Shown: positions 30,162-44,140, numbered from the stretch's first letter. The stretch: DNA of 60,000 bases from Symsagittifera roscoffensis (GCF_963678635.1 NC_087065.1:70887573-70947572), one strand, 5' to 3'. Translations and numbers: made by a program. The notes: generated from the sequence alone by a model not told the origin.

Positions 30162-32150
30162 ATACCTATCAGATTTACCTATTTGCGAATACAGGCCAAA
30201 GTTTAACCCGATTAGCCAGCTTTTTATATCAGATCGCAGGTAGCTTTTAAAAGTTTCTGATTGAAAAGTTTTTTGAAGTTGCCTCGGCGAGAAATAAGGT
30301 CATTTGGGAGGTCTGACTTCGGTTTAAATGGCCAATAATTTTGTCCGGAGGAACATTTGAAACACGTTAGTACAGTACTTCAGGGAAAGTTGCTTGTGGT
30401 TGTTTTCAGAACTTCCACTAGAAGCTTGTTCACTTTGCCGCCTCGTCCAAATCAATGGAGAAGGCTTGTTCTGGACTGCCCGTCAGATTCGCAAAACATC
30501 AATAAAGAAAAACATCAATTAAAGATATGTTTTAAGAGACAAAATCTTTTTTTTTCGTTGTTATGGCTTTAGAAAATAACATTCTGATTACTTTCACAAC
30601 AATCGAATTTTGCCCCAATGAACGGAAGAACGGGCTTCAATTTATTTGTATTAGGTAAGAATTTCCAACAGATTGGGGAATTTGAAAAGAGGGCAGTTTT
30701 TCGCGCTATCCTCAATAAACGCAATTCTCAATCGGTTTGTTCAAAAATTGTGCTGCAAATTTTTATATTTCGATATTATTTTACAAAGTTAAAAATTTCC
30801 AATACTACTGAAATTGGAAATTACTCTCTTCTTTTGGGGTTTGTTTCTTATTAAGTCAAATTTTCTTCGGTCATTTGACTTAATATTGTCTAAAATGTAA
30901 TTACGTCAAGTATCAAGCAACGTCTATCCAGCAGCAAAAAACATCTGTTGTTTTCAAAACAAATTAATTTTCACAAACTTTCAATCTTTGTCTCCGCAAA
31001 CTTGAAATGTTCATGTTCAGCTTGATTAGCTAGCTTTTTTGCTGAGTGAAAGCATAACAAGTACATGTACAGTTTTTTACTTTTCGAATTTCCGATAGCA
31101 ATGTTTTCCTCGTGAAATTTCTCAACAGATAACTCAAACTTTTTTGAGCGAAGGAACTGAAAATTTGATCCAACAACAAAAAACAAACAGATAAACAAAG
31201 ATAATCGGTTACTGTGCAAGTAGCACAGAGTGTTCCGACTAGTCTTAAAAAATTACAATATAATGTTTTCAATGAGTGTCGTTTTTTCGGCTTGATGTGA
31301 TAAAGAAATCTTAGTGAAAAACTAGAGCTCAGGCATTTTGGTCAATCATGTAAAATATGCAAATTGGAAAACAACTTTTCAAACTAAATAACAAGAAAAA
31401 CAAAAAACATTAAAAAATCAATTTTCGAATTTTTTGATACGTAAGATGAAGCTAAAAACTCCAAAAATTAACTTTGTTAGAGTAAAACTAAATTTTCAAG
31501 GCTTAGATTAAGCAAAAATAAGCTAATGTAAGCCTACTCACTCGCTCGAAAATAAAAACAAAAAATCAAAAATTTCAACGACTGAAAGGGTTTTAATCAC
31601 TCAACCCTGTCCGATGATTAATTATGGTTTTCAATTTAGGATATTTCAGTAGTGATTAAAAAAAAGCAGAAAAAGTATAACAAAAATAAACTTACAAAAA
31701 AAATGAAAAAAATTAATGATTTTATAAAAGGGGAAGAAAATTTTCTAGCTCATTGGTTTTTAATTGACAAATAAACTGAAAATTTTCAGAAAACCACATC
31801 GTCTCACTCATTTTGCCAAAAGAAAAAGATACTTTGAATTTAGGTACAATAACTTTTCATAGTGTTCACTTTTGACATATCGTTTGTATATTTTTTAAAA
31901 AAGTTTCTGGAGTTCTAAAAAAGATTGTTTTTGTCGATTCATTAAAATATTTAATAAATTTGTGTATGCAATAAATTACCATGCATTACCAAGCTTAAAA
32001 TTTTCGGCACTAGATTTTTTGTATAAGTAAAGCTTACATACACGAAGTATTGTTTCTATCATTCTTCTTATTTTAAATCAAGGAAAAAATAAAATCGACC
32101 TTCTTGCAATGCAGTAATTGAGGATAGTTTCAGATGGCAGCTTTCAAAAA
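30162..32150. other. AT-rich intergenic DNA, no gene seen
   Basis: The short ORFs here (for example 30357-30572, 30618-30854, 30971-31272) show no domain, conserved motif or splice pattern. Poly-A and poly-T tracts are frequent. Nothing else was recognised. Confidence 0.5.
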
Positions 32151-35100
32151 AAAATGTTCCCTTTTGAATATTTCGTTTTTCTGTTTTTTTTTTCAAAAAA
32201 GTTTGATTTTAATCTGTCAAACTAAAAAATGAGCAAAAAAATCAATATTTCAAATATTGAAGTTCTGAAAATAGTTTGCTATTTCCAGTTAAATTAAATC
32301 AGCACTGTCGAAACCTATTTTTCTGTGTTAGGTGGAAAAAAACTCAGCTTTTTGATTTTTTATTCTTAAATTTGTTCTATGGTTTATAATTTTCATGTCC
32401 TTGTTTGATCAAATTAGCTCAAACGCACCGTGCGTTGTCCGAACCTTTCCGATATTTACCCTCTTGATTTGAACGCGTTCTTGTTCAGTTTCGGTTGTCT
32501 CGTATCGTGCATCCTATGTTGTGATCAGCAAGTACCAGGAAAAAAGTTTTTTTTTCAGATTCTACTCTAGTTGCAAATGCAAAATAAAGAAATTGGAGAT
32601 AATTTTAGAATACGAAATTTTGGGTTCGTTAAATTCTAAAGTAGGACCGTTTCAGAGGAGAATGTCATCAAAAGCTTGTCTTCTGCCAGTTAATAAGTAT
32701 ATCCATCAAGGAGCCTATCAACATGTATCACAAATTGGTTGATTTAAAAATTATGACTCAAGTCAGTACTTTGAGTGATAAACCCTGATTGATCCTATGT
32801 AGATACCCAAGTATCTTCTGATAAAATTTGTCCATTGTTACAAAATCTTCATCATATTCAAAAACTTGTGCAGCTAGAAGTTCTCAAGATGTGTTTTTTA
32901 TGGCTACAACCATATCAATGTTAACTAAATACAACCCAGCTTCAACTACATCGATTCAATCTTTTTTTTGTCTTCAGAACTTTCACTCCTATCAATGAAT
33001 GTAAGTTTCCTCTCAGTCACTTTTTGGTACAGTTAAATTGATATGTCTGAAATTGCAACCTCCCAGTTCAAACTTATTTGTTCCGTTTGAAAGTTTGTGA
33101 AAGAACAAAGACTCAGTTTTGAATAACAGTCAATAGAAGCATTAGATATTAAACATCACGATAATTGAATTTTAGATTTTTTAATGGGATAATGAATTAG
33201 TCGAAGAAATTTCTACTTTCTGTTTTATGCAAATTTCACAGAAAATATTTTTCAGATTTTTGAAAATGTTAGTCGGAGTATTTTTTGCAGATTTGTTCAA
33301 ACTTCAAAAAACCACGAAATACAAAACTCATGGAACGTTAGAGTTCGTAGAAGCTCAAAAAAATTACTGGAAGCTACAAAAACAAGAAAGCCTAAGTGAA
33401 GATGTATGCAACACTTAAGTTGTTCTTTAACGACAACTTGTAAACTTTATTTTAAATTTTTCTGAGTGCAGATGAATTTTTGCTAACTAAGATGCTGGCC
33501 TATTAGATGCTGAAGAAACGCTAGGAAAAAGTTTTGCTGGGTAGATTGCTCTAGTGTTTGTTGATAATATGAGATTTTTGATCATGGATTGTTTCAAATG
33601 GTCACAAAGTTGTTTCTTGTAATGCCTACCCTCTGGCACTGTTCTTCGTTATTCATCATTTATTTTCAAACAGTAGCCTCCACAGTAGCTTCCACCCATT
33701 AACATCAACTAGAATTAGAATGAAAAACGTGGAAAGCTTTTTCTTGCAATCAAATCAAATAAATACTTTGAAAGTAAAAGTTTGTGGTTCCTAATATTAG
33801 TTAGAAATTTTTTTTTTGAGAATCCGCAATGCAGTCGACGTTGCCTTGCATGTCAACAAAAAGTGCAAAAACTAGCTGGATTAAGAGTAACCTTTATTTA
33901 TGAAATCTCAGCAAAAAACGATATTACAAAATGGATTTTTTCAGCTGCATTATTTCATGGCTCTTGATACTACGAAAATATTTTTTCAACTATTATTTTA
34001 ATTATCGATTTGTAAAAAATTGATAAATCAGGTCTTGTCCCGTTTTGTCTCAGTTTTTTTTTACTTTGGAGAAGGGAAGAAAACATCGCAATAAAAAAAT
34101 GTTTCATCGACTATTTTATATTCTTTTTTAACGCTGTATATTACCAAGGAATGCATTTTTAATGTCGTAGGAACACTGAAAGTAGTGTGGCCAAGTTCAT
34201 TTCGTTCTCACCTTTGTATTGTTTTAATCTAAATTGCACCAAAGTTATGATCCAATCAGCATTTCGATTGATGAACGCTGATTTATCCTATATCAAGCTA
34301 AATACAACGTAAGCTGAATACAACTCCGCTTCAATTATCATCGGTTTAATCTTTCTTTTTGTCCTTGGAACTTTTTCTTCCAAATTCCCCCAGTAACTTT
34401 TTGTTACAAAAAAGCTATGCTAATTCTAAAAGTGCAACTTTCCATATTAAACGAATTAGTTCTGGATGCAATTTTGTAGAAGAACAAATACTTTGCTATA
34501 GATGACAAATATTAGAAGCATAAGAAGCTGGCTCGATGGTAAAAACACCATAATAATTAACAAGAAGAAGTTGTAAAGAGAAAATGAATTGGTGTTAGCA
34601 GTTCCTATACTCTGTTTCATACGATCTCCATAGAATATATATTTTTTAAATAATTGATAATGTAAGCAGGAGGCTGTCTGAGAGATATTGTCAAAATTCA
34701 GCAAACCACAATTTAGAAGGTGTTTGGAAAGCTTAAAAATCATAAAATCTCGTGAATAAAGTTTCTGTAAGCTTGCAAATCAAGAAAGCCCAAGTGTGCA
34801 TGGATGCAAAATCGCACTGCTCTTTAACGACAACTTAACACTTTGTTTGAAATTTTTACGGTTGCAGATAAAATTTGCTGGTCAAGATGCTCGCCTACTA
34901 GATGCTGGGTAAATCCTGGGAAAAGTTTTGCTGGTTAGATTGCATTAATAAAAAACAAACAATAAAATTTTAGGAACTGGAAGTGGCTTTAAGCTTCAAT
35001 TTCAAACTCAGTACAAAATAATAACAACTGAATACAATCTACCAACAACTAGCATTAAAATTGAAATTGTGATTTTTTTTTCAATCATATCACAAAAATT

Positions 35101-36770
35101 ATGCTAAGAGTAGAATTGTGCGGTTTCTAATAGAGATGAAAATTAAAATTGCGCAATCAATTTACGCAACATTGTCAATGTTCTCTTGCATGTCAACAAA
35201 AAAGCAGGAAAATTAAGAATTTTACGGAGTAACAGATTAACTCGAGGACTCCTCAAGTGTGATATCTCCTAGATCTAATTTGAAACTACGGAAAAAATTT
35301 TTTCAACTAATTTTTATGTTATAATGTCGTAAAGAGCTGATAATTTAGGTTTGTCCGTAGATGTTATATGTCAGTTTTTTGCTTTGGAAACTAAAAAATC
35401 ACACCGTAATAAAAAATTGTTTGTCATGACTACAATTTTTTTCTTTGATTTGACAATATATATTATCAAGGAATGCAATTCTTAAATGTCGCAAGAATAC
35501 TGAATGCAATGTGGCCAAGTCTCATTCATTTTACCCCTGTCTGGTTTTGATTCAAACTGTAATCAAAATTATTACTCAAATCAGCACTTTGAACGATAAA
35601 TCTTGATTGATCCTCAGGTAATTGACCGACTTTTTCTGTTGATTTTTATTCATTGATACAGAATTCCATTTTGATCAAAAATCTGTGCATCTGAACGTTC
35701 TTGAAATATAATGTTCACGGCTACAACCATGTCAACGTTAATTGAATACCCCTCGCCTTAATGTACATCGGTTAATTCGTTAATTCTTCCTTTTGTCTTC
35801 GGAAACTTCTCTTCCATCAACGATGGTAAGTTTTCTCTCACATTTTTCTTGACTTTCTGTTACAAGTATAACTGATACGTCTGAAATTTTAACCTCCAAT
35901 ATCAAACGTATTCAATCCGTTAGAAAAACTGTAAAAGAACAAAGCCTATTGTTTGGAAAACAATCGAAACAAGCATTAGAAACAAGCTCAATTATGGAAG
36001 TTTGAACTTCTTAGACTTTGTTGGGCTGTTTGAGAGGCTTCCTAGGAAAAATGTTTCATTCAGTTTCTACTCTTGTTGCAAAGCAAAACAAAGAAATTGG
36101 AATAAATTTTAGAATACGCGAAAGTAGGTTCGTAAAATTTTAGAGTAGGAACGTTTTAGAGGAGAATATCATCAACAAATTTGTCTTCTGCAGTTAATAA
36201 GTCTATCCATTAATAAGCCTTCAACATGTATCACGAATTGGTTGATTAAAAAATTATCACTCATGTAAGTACTTTGAGTGATAAACCCTGATTAATCCTA
36301 TAGATGACCAAAACATTTCTGTTAAAACTTATCCATTGTTAAATAACTTCATTATATTTATCATTTTGTGCAGCTAGACGTTCTCAAGTTTTGTTGTTCA
36401 TGGCTACAACCATATCAACATTAATTAAATACCACCCAGCTTCAGTTTATATTGATTTAATCTTCTTTTGTCATCGGAACTTTCTCTTCCATCAATAAAC
36501 GTACGTTTCTCTCAGTAATTTGTTGGTACACATTTTTGGGCAGTAAAAAGCACCATAATAATTTTGGGCTAAAATCTAAGCAATTCTTTTTTTTTGAATG
36601 TTTGTCTAATGTTATTTAAATTTGAAGTTTTGGATATTGTTTGTTGTATAATCAATTAATTTGTATCAGAAATGTGTCTTCTGTCGAACTCATTTTTCTG
36701 TTTAGTGTGAAAGAAACTCTGCTGACTGTTGTTTTGTTTTGAAATTTGTTCCATGGATAGATCAAAAGGC
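32150..36770. repeat. Diverged tandem array of about 1.4-kb units
   Basis: The same ordered landmarks recur. A GGAACTTTCTCTTCCATCAA-like block is near 32980, 34365, 35805 and 36480. ATAAACCCTGATTGATCCTA-like blocks are near 32780, 34275, 35595 and 36268. A CTTTAACGACAACTT block is near 33425 and 34812, TTGCATGTCAACAAAAA near 33846 and 35190, and GTGGCCAAGT near 34190 and 35512. Spacing is 1.3-1.45 kb, except for a short last unit. No coding frame is conserved between units. Confidence 0.75.
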
Positions 36771-36984
36771 AAAGTCGTGCATTTCAACATTCAGACTCAA
36801 AGGTAATAGATTTAGTTTTGCTAGTCGTTCCCTGTAATCATTCATAGAGGAGATGATGCAATATGTGGCCATTGGTTGTAATTTCTCAAATTTCACAAGA
36901 TTTTTTTGTTTGGTAGCCAAGCCTGTGAACAATATGTGATGATGGGAACAATGTAACCAGTGTTTCAAGGTAATTTATTCATCA

Positions 36985-39800
36985 TGAACAGTCACATGAA
37001 ACATTTCGTTTCAGCTGGACGAAAGCTCGAGTTGCTTCCTGAACACGTCTGTTGCACTTGTTATTCCAGTTAAGGCTGGGAACTATCAATAATCCTATGT
37101 CTTTATGAACATTGGTGGCCTCCAACTCGACTTTATTTATGGTTGCTGCTAGACTAACTCTAAAATTCAGGGGTTTATATTTGCTTGTGTTGGTTTCCAT
37201 CAAGTTTTCGCCGCACCAGTTTTTAAGTTGTTCAACACCTTTATTCAGGTCTTCGATGTTGAGTACTATCAGTTTAAAGTCATCTGCGAATCCAAAATTT
37301 TCCAGATTTGCGCTGGCGTCTAGCAGATCGTTGATAAACATTCAAAACAGTAATGGGACAAATTTTGACCCTAATGGAACACCACTGGTGACATCTATAG
37401 AATCCGAATTCTCGTTGTTTAATTTTACGAATGGTGTTCAATTTTCAAGACATGAGTTGAACAGACAGAGTAAATTTCCTTCAATTTTTAAATCAATTAT
37501 TTTTTAGACTAGTAGGTCGTGGGCAAATTTGTCAAATGCTTTTGCAAAATAAATGGTAGAGTACAGTAAGTTCTTGATTTTTCTTGTCATCGTAATTTTT
37601 ATGTATTGAGTCTAAAAAAGCAAAAGTTGGATGACAACTAATCGTTCTTTTTGAAAACCAAACTGTTTTTTTTTGTGAAGTTTATGTCGACAATAGTCAT
37701 AGAGTTCATTAAGGACTTTTTCCGAGGACTTTCGATATACAGCACAAAAGACTAATTGGTCGATATCAACTAACATCAGTTTTTTGCTTTCTTCAAAAAT
37801 TGGAGATATCTGACTAATTTTCCAAATTTTGGAGTGTTCTCCTTATTCACAATTGTTCTGAACATTAGTGTTAGCGACTTGCAAACTGTTTTGCAACAAT
37901 ATTTCAGAATAATATTTCCAAAACCATCTGGTCCCATTGAATTACTCAACTGTAAATTTTCGAGAATTATTTTCACTATCTTTTCGATTAATGTTAATCT
38001 GTTGAAAAAAGTTTGCCGCGAATTGATAGGGTTTTTAATATTGAAAGCAAGGTCAAAAAAGCTAGTGAATGGTTCAGTTTTTTCTTTTCCGGTCTCTGCG
38101 TTGTTTCTTTCTAGTTGAACTGTTTGAGGGATGGAGCGATTTTTCCCGTTGCTTTCAGATAGTTTTGTATGCTACTGAAGCGTCGACTTTTGAACACATT
38201 TGCTTCGAAACCGCTTATATTTTCGTCGAGTTGTTTATTTAATTTATTTTCGAGATGCTTTATTTAGAGTGATCTTTGTATGTTTGGCCGAGGCCACTGC
38301 CGTTTTTTGTTTTCGATTTTTTTCATTAGAAAAGAAGTTGATCGATTATTTTATCGATCCGATTATACCACTGATTGACTAGATGATTAAATTAATATAA
38401 CAGTAAGAATTGAAGGCTTTATCAATAATTATTTTATTCACAGAATCTCAGTCTGTTTTCTTTTATAGATATTTGGATTGTTTGGGAAAAACTATCTGTT
38501 TTTTTGCTCGCCTCCAACGTTACTGCTCTTGGTGAATGATCGTAGCATGGCTTATAATCAATTGAGCAATTGTTAAAGAATTTTTTGTCGATTTTACATT
38601 CAATTTGGATCTGGGAAACTGGTTAAGCTCACATCAAGTTGTTTGCTGGCAGCATTGCTCAAGTTAGGGTTTGTGAAAATATCTAAAAAATCATTTTCGT
38701 AATCACCGCTCGAGCTCAATTGACTGCAGTTGGTTTTCGAGGAAATTATTTCGCCTGCGATTACAACTTGTTGACAACTTTTTTCAGTTGTAAATTTACA
38801 GAGGTCTTCCGAAAATAGGGAAAATCCGACTTTAGCCGTGTTTTAGTAAGGCAAACAATGTCGGAGTTGGTTTTTGATAAAAACCGTTGCTAGTTTCATT
38901 ATTATTTTGTGAAGAAGTTTGATTCTTACATTGAAAGACAACTTGTTGTCATTTGGCATCAGTCTCACTTTCGGTCACAGCAACTGATGACTTATCGACA
39001 TTTTCAACCCAATTATCATCGTCTTCTATTTCAGTTCTGAATTTCTTTTTCGAATGTTCTTTCTTTCAAATTCCTGATTATCGCTCAAAAGTATTCTTTT
39101 GTTTAAGCGTTCATATCGGAGTGGGATAAAACGCGACTTAAAACGCCACATGTTCATAATCTTTCAATCGAAAGGCAGTTTTTAGGGCAAGATTTTTACT
39201 CAAGGAACTTTCAAGATTGATTAGGAGGGTACGAGACCCTCCAATGTCTGTATTGAATTTCCCCAGACTTTGGACTTTGCTTACACGTTTATCTTTGATT
39301 AGATTTTTTAAGGCGAGTATGTCAGCGTGCATTTGCTCGTCCGAACTTCTCCTTTTTTCCGGAAAACTACGTACTCGTATGCCGAGTTAGTTTTGATTTG
39401 ACAGGGTGGATTGATTTGTTACCACTTTGCCAAGTTTTCAGAACCCAATGATTCGGCAAAAGTTTTGGGCTGGTTTTTTTTAGATCGCTGATGTCATTTT
39501 TAAACTGTTCAAGAACTGTGTTAGATTTTGCAATACTCTCCGAGAAAATTTTTTATGTGGTTTTTTATTTCAGTCAGTTGTGCGTCGATTTTGTTTATTT
39601 CAGTTTCGTGTTCTTTGAGTGGTGTTTGATATTTCTTGCTTACGCCTTGCGTACATACATGTAGTGTGTTTGCTGATAACTTGATGAGTATGTTAGTACT
39701 TTTCTGGTCAAAATTGGTATAACCGTTTCTTTCAATTGGAGATAAACACAGTTTCCTGTGAAGCCCTAACGATCAACAAAACCAGGAACAAACTCTGGTG
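36985..39800 (-). pseudogene. Decayed non-LTR retrotransposon (LINE, Jockey/CR1-like)
   Basis: Minus-strand fragments follow LINE order. Near 39332-39138 a segment (VQSLGKFN, RTLLINL) resembles ORF1-type or linker sequence. Near 38510-38560 YDHSPRAVTLEAS is endonuclease-like. At 37976-37776 there is an RT segment with NSMGPDGFGNIILKY. Near 37530 is FAKAFDKFAHDLL, near 37390 SGVPLGS, and at 37341-36982 FINDLL and the catalytic FADDFKLIVLN. Stops and frameshifts separate the pieces, for example a TGA between SGVPLGS and FINDLL. The copy is inactive. Its 5' and 3' ends were not defined. Confidence 0.75.
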
Positions 39801-40620
39801 TGGTTTTGGCAAATGTTCTTTGCCCGCGGACAATGTTATGTTGCTGCATCTAGAATAAAAGATCCAAGTAATATCAAAATTTTCCTACGAAATGATGACG
39901 GCAAACTCAAATAAAAAATATTGCTTATAGAGATATACTAAAAAGATACATGTCTCCAAAATAACACAAAACTTTTAAACCTGTTTAAACAGTTAGTTTT
40001 CTAAATGTTATTGTAAATGTTAAGTTTTTAAGTTTTTTTGATACAGGAAGTTAGTTGTTCAGAAAAAAAAAGAATTTTTTGGTATACAGATTTTTTTAAC
40101 AGCAACCAAGCGTTTGATAATGAAATAGATGAAAAGGTAACAGCTTCCAAATTTAATGTCGAAATTAGCTGTCAATAGTTTGAAAGGAAATGTAACATTC
40201 GCCCGGTTGTACATATCGACGGAAAATAAAGCTAGGTTCTAAAACGACTGGCTAGCGTCTAAACACAGCTCTACATGTTTTCACCGTCTCTGCCAAAGCC
40301 AGTTATTTTGGTGGTCTTTCTAACATCTTGTCGACAAAAGCGTTACTGTTTCGGGCTTCGATCAGAACGCTCTAATTAATTTAATTACTAAGCAGCCATT
40401 AAGCGAGCTAATGGCTGGGTCTCAATGTCCCCAGACCACGAGGTCACTCCTTAAATCAGGGCTACTACATATTTATCATATTACTATTGTTTTTACTCAG
40501 TAGATAAAAATTATCATCCCCCTCGGAGATGGATCAAACCTTTCCCTTAACTCCTAGCTTCTCATAATCTGAAAACGAAAATAGATGAGAGTAATTCAAT
40601 ACAGGACATGACCAGAAGCT
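39800..40620. other. Interval between the LINE and the second LTR-type element, no gene seen
   Basis: No ORF with a recognisable domain. It may contain the 3' LTR of the element on its right, but no matching partner was found on the far side, so none is called. Confidence 0.4.
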
Positions 40621-40626
40621 AAAAGT

Positions 40627-41307
40627 TCATAAAAACAGAGAGTTACAGTTTTCTCCCGAGACTCCTCTGGCTTCTGGAATCCGGGCAAATAACACTCCTA
40701 TTTCTTCCCCGAAGGCTGGACACGACGTCCCAAAATCCTTCCTGGTTCTCGGAATGCGTGTTGTAACGATTGCAGCGGCACAATCGTTAAAACTCGGAAT
40801 GGTCTGATAGTCGTTTTCTATTTCAATCTCGATTAGTCTCGCAGAAATGTCGTTCACCGTTTTTCTCCACGAAATCTGTTGTTCTGTCTCTTTTTCAGTT
40901 TTCAGTTGTCGGGAAATTTTGACATCGTAACGTGTCTTTCTTTTCAAACGAAATTTTAAAAATTAACATGTCAGTCCAAATTAACCATTCCGCGTTGGTC
41001 AAAATGAACAATTAACGTCGTCAGTGTGTTGAAACCGCCAATTTTGCCGCTCGGCTGTCACAATAAAAATTCGAATTCGAACTTGCATTTTGATACACTC
41101 TGGCCGAATGTCACATACTCTCCGGACAGCCCGGTTTATGTCCTCATTGATTCTCGTAGTCTTCATCAAAATGTTACAGTGCCAACCAACAGAATTTACA
41201 AAATGCATGAAATCATTTTTATCCACTTCACATCGACTCACTGCAGAATACAAATGGAAACATACTACACTATTATAGCCTTTTAAAAATTTTTCACTAA
41301 TCTGCAC
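40627..41307 (-). pseudogene. Unrecognised 3'-most ORF fragments of the second element
   Basis: Two minus-strand fragments: 41307-40999 (102 aa) and 40947-40627 (106 aa). The first contains CNILMKTTRINEDINRAV and several Cys. The second is basic at its start (MKRKTRYDVKISRQLK) and ends NSLFL. They may be remnants of one gene or two. The antisense ORFs at 41026-41286 are shadows. Between 41308 and 41789 nothing was recognised. No function is assigned. Confidence 0.3.
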
Positions 41308-41789
41308 TTTCGAGGATATGACTTAGGATAAAACACTTTTTCTGACTCCTAACGTCAATGTCCCGATTAAAACTTTTCTCCTAGGTTTTCAAAGTGTTGG
41401 GACACAGGACGGTCCTGCCAACCAGCAAACTAAAATTATCCTACTATGCTTCTTCTCTTCAGAAATTTAGTGGTTATTGGTCCTGAAAATTAAAATTAAG
41501 GAACTCGGTGGTTAGAAGGAACAAAGAAATAATCTCCCTCTTCATGAGATTACTCAAGCCTTTCATATCACCACAAAGTGATCAGTCATCTTAGTTGATT
41601 AAAAACAATCATGCAGGCTAGAATATGTAATATAATCTCCACTCAAGCCTCTCTAAAAATAGTAAGTGTCATTAAAGCCACTAACTAAAATTACAACGCA
41701 AATTTATACTTGCAACAAATTCATTAATCTTCAAGTTCAACTTAAAGTTTTATCTTCAGTTTCATTTGCAAGCTTAGCTGCTTTGTTTC

Positions 41790-42002
41790 TCATTTGAATT
41801 TTTGACGCATAAAACAATTCTGAATTTTCAACATCATCTCTTTCAGTACTCCTTTGCTCGCTTCTTTGTTTCTTTCTTTGTTTCCGTCGTTTAGAAGTTC
41901 TAAAACTTCTAAAATTCTTCTTATTCTTCTTCTTTTTGCGTCTTGTTTTTCGGCTTGTTTGTCATTGTTATATCTCCTCCTCCTGCGACATTGACTCCGC
42001 AC
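41790..42002 (-). CDS. Very basic 70-aa ORF
   Basis: This small ORF of the second element starts MRSQCRRRRRYNNDKQ and continues with RRRIRRILEVLELL. It has an Arg-rich nuclear or RNA-binding type of composition followed by a possible amphipathic helix. In a decayed element it may be the C-terminal piece of the preceding frame rather than a gene. No family is recognised. Confidence 0.3.
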   Translation of the reverse strand: MRSQCRRRRRYNNDKQAEKQDAKRRRIRRILEVLELLNDGNKERNKEASKGVLKEMMLKIQNCFMRQKFK

Positions 42003-42224
42003 TTTCAGTTTAAGTGTCTTGCAACACGTCGGTAGCTATTCTGACGCTGTTGGAGGCAGTCCTCCAGCACGTCTGCTCTTCTATTCTTTGTTTGCAACAA
42101 GGTAGAGGATCAACGTTAATTTCCCTTTTTCGGCAAAAGCTGTTGTGGATGCACAACGTCACGTTTATCTCCAATTCTTCCTTCAACAATTCTTCTCTTT
42201 CTCTCCAGTCACATTCATTTTGTT

Positions 42225-43653
42225 CTAGACGTCCTCTTCACTGTAGTGTTCCGATGAGTTAAAAAAGCTCGCTTGAAAGCTCCTGCTCCAATGTCCAGCT
42301 GATACGCACTGTACACTCTGCTGTGCTTCGACATGCTTCTTGGCAAAATTGTACAACCATGCAGTCATGTTGGCTCTAAACCATGGCATCAGTCGTCTTC
42401 TGGTCCATATCTTTTCCACTTCCCTCGGAATGTTCAGGATTTTGCACGTTGTCTCACAAAGATCTAAGTCTTTTAGACAATCCAATTCCTGCAATTGTTC
42501 TTTCTTGCGTTACTTGTCGATTGTTCTCTTTCACATGAGCTTCCAGCCATCGTATCGCCATCAAAATTCCCACTATCACTATCGTTATGGGCTGTGATGA
42601 ATCTGTTAAACCCATGGAGAGCAGCTCTCTGCAGTCCCAGATCAACACCAGATTACTACGCCCGGGATAATACCATGTTCGTAGCAAGCAATGGCAGGAA
42701 AACTCATCATGCGTCAACATGATGCTCCTCCAATTACGCTTTCCCGACGCTTCCAGTAGTGGTTCCAATTCTATAATCACCCGGTGGACTTCATCATTCT
42801 CTGCCGCATCCCATGATCTTCTTTCCCAGTATCGGTTCTAACTTTTCTTTGGTTATCTCTGGAATTACTGAGAACATCTGGCACAATAACTTGTAAGATT
42901 TTTCTGACACCCTCGCTAATCTTACGCATTTCGGCACTGAGTAGGCTTGATCCACGATTATCCTCGTACTCTTCACATCCACCACTACAAAATGCACTGG
43001 GTATCTGCTTCTGCACATTAGAGCCAATGTCGATCCAACTAAATATCGCGCTCCCGACGATCTATGATAGGTTTCACTGTGCCGGATGTTCATTTCCGCC
43101 TCGATCGCTTCCCCCACTTTTCAATATACTTTTGTTCGGTTTGCAAAACTCCAGGAAACACTTCTACACTGATGGTCGTGACCATCTCATGCTTTTGTTC
43201 TAGATTCGATAGTGACTCTAAAGAACCAAGTATGCTGTAGAATCCTAGTGCAGTCACTAGATTTACCTCCGTTCCTCCGTGGCAATCTGCAATCACTTCT
43301 GTTTCCATTTTTGCTTTCATTACGATGTTCCCAAACAATATCGTTATTTGCTTGTGTTGCTTCTTAAGAGTCTTCAAGCAATGCAGACCGCCACAGATGT
43401 GACCCTCCAGGCCACAGACTTTCGCTAAACAGCTACCAGGTTTAACCCAGTCCTCTGGTCCCCAGCCAGGCAACTCTACTTTGTCTTCTCCGTTGCTCTT
43501 AGAGGCTGTCGTCATCAAATTGTAAATGATATTCAGGTCACGCAAGTTACAGTCTAAAATCAATTCCCTCTGCACATCCTGTGTCGCACGCAATATCAAA
43601 TTGGCGTTAGGACTCGGACACCATGATGGTTTCATCGGTTCCCACACCACCAT
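42225..43653 (-). pseudogene. Broken envelope-like gene of the second element
   Basis: Four overlapping minus-strand frames follow one another: 43653-43090, 43117-42794, 42780-42454 and 42494-42225. They read as one protein broken by frameshifts. The first part is Cys-rich (CLAKVCGLEGHICGGLHC). A late hydrophobic stretch, PITIVIVGILMAIRWL near 42570-42530, could be a membrane span. A Cys-rich and charged tail follows. Position near the 3' end and this outline suggest a membrane glycoprotein. The cysteine spacing hints at a class II fusion protein, but I cannot confirm it. No signal peptide was found. Confidence 0.4.
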
Positions 43654-44140
43654 TAGACTCGTTCTCAGCAGTTAGTCCGAGAATCCCAATCCAAATTCTA
43701 CTCGGTTGTCAGATTTTGGCACTGAAGGTGCAGTCACGTTCTCTTCAAACACAAGTCCCAGCTTAATTTGCTGATTAGCAGCGCTTCTTATCGTTGCAAT
43801 TGTTGAATTCCAGAATCTTAGCAACACTGCTTGCTCGTAATCGAAGAAACAATTGCGTCTTCATTTATGAAAGGGTTGCATGTCATCCTTACGATCCCAG
43901 ATACGTAAAGGTACGATTTCTTCCTGATTGGTCCGCAATATTCACTGTACTTCGGCAGTGCTCCCATGGATTCTTTTGTTAGCCTCAGCTCCTTGTTCGA
44001 GAATCTCATCTCCTTATTTCGTCAATCTCATTGCTCGTCATTCCTCGTTCCGTCATGAAACTTTGGCACAACTTCCCTGCCAGCTGATCGATCTTCTTCC
44101 TCTACGTGCATCATTTTGATTTCTTCGCAGGCGAAGGGTG

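Noticed and set aside
39800-41300. LTR pair for the second element (compared with 58320-60000)
   Set aside because: No shared block longer than chance was found by eye, so no LTR is called.
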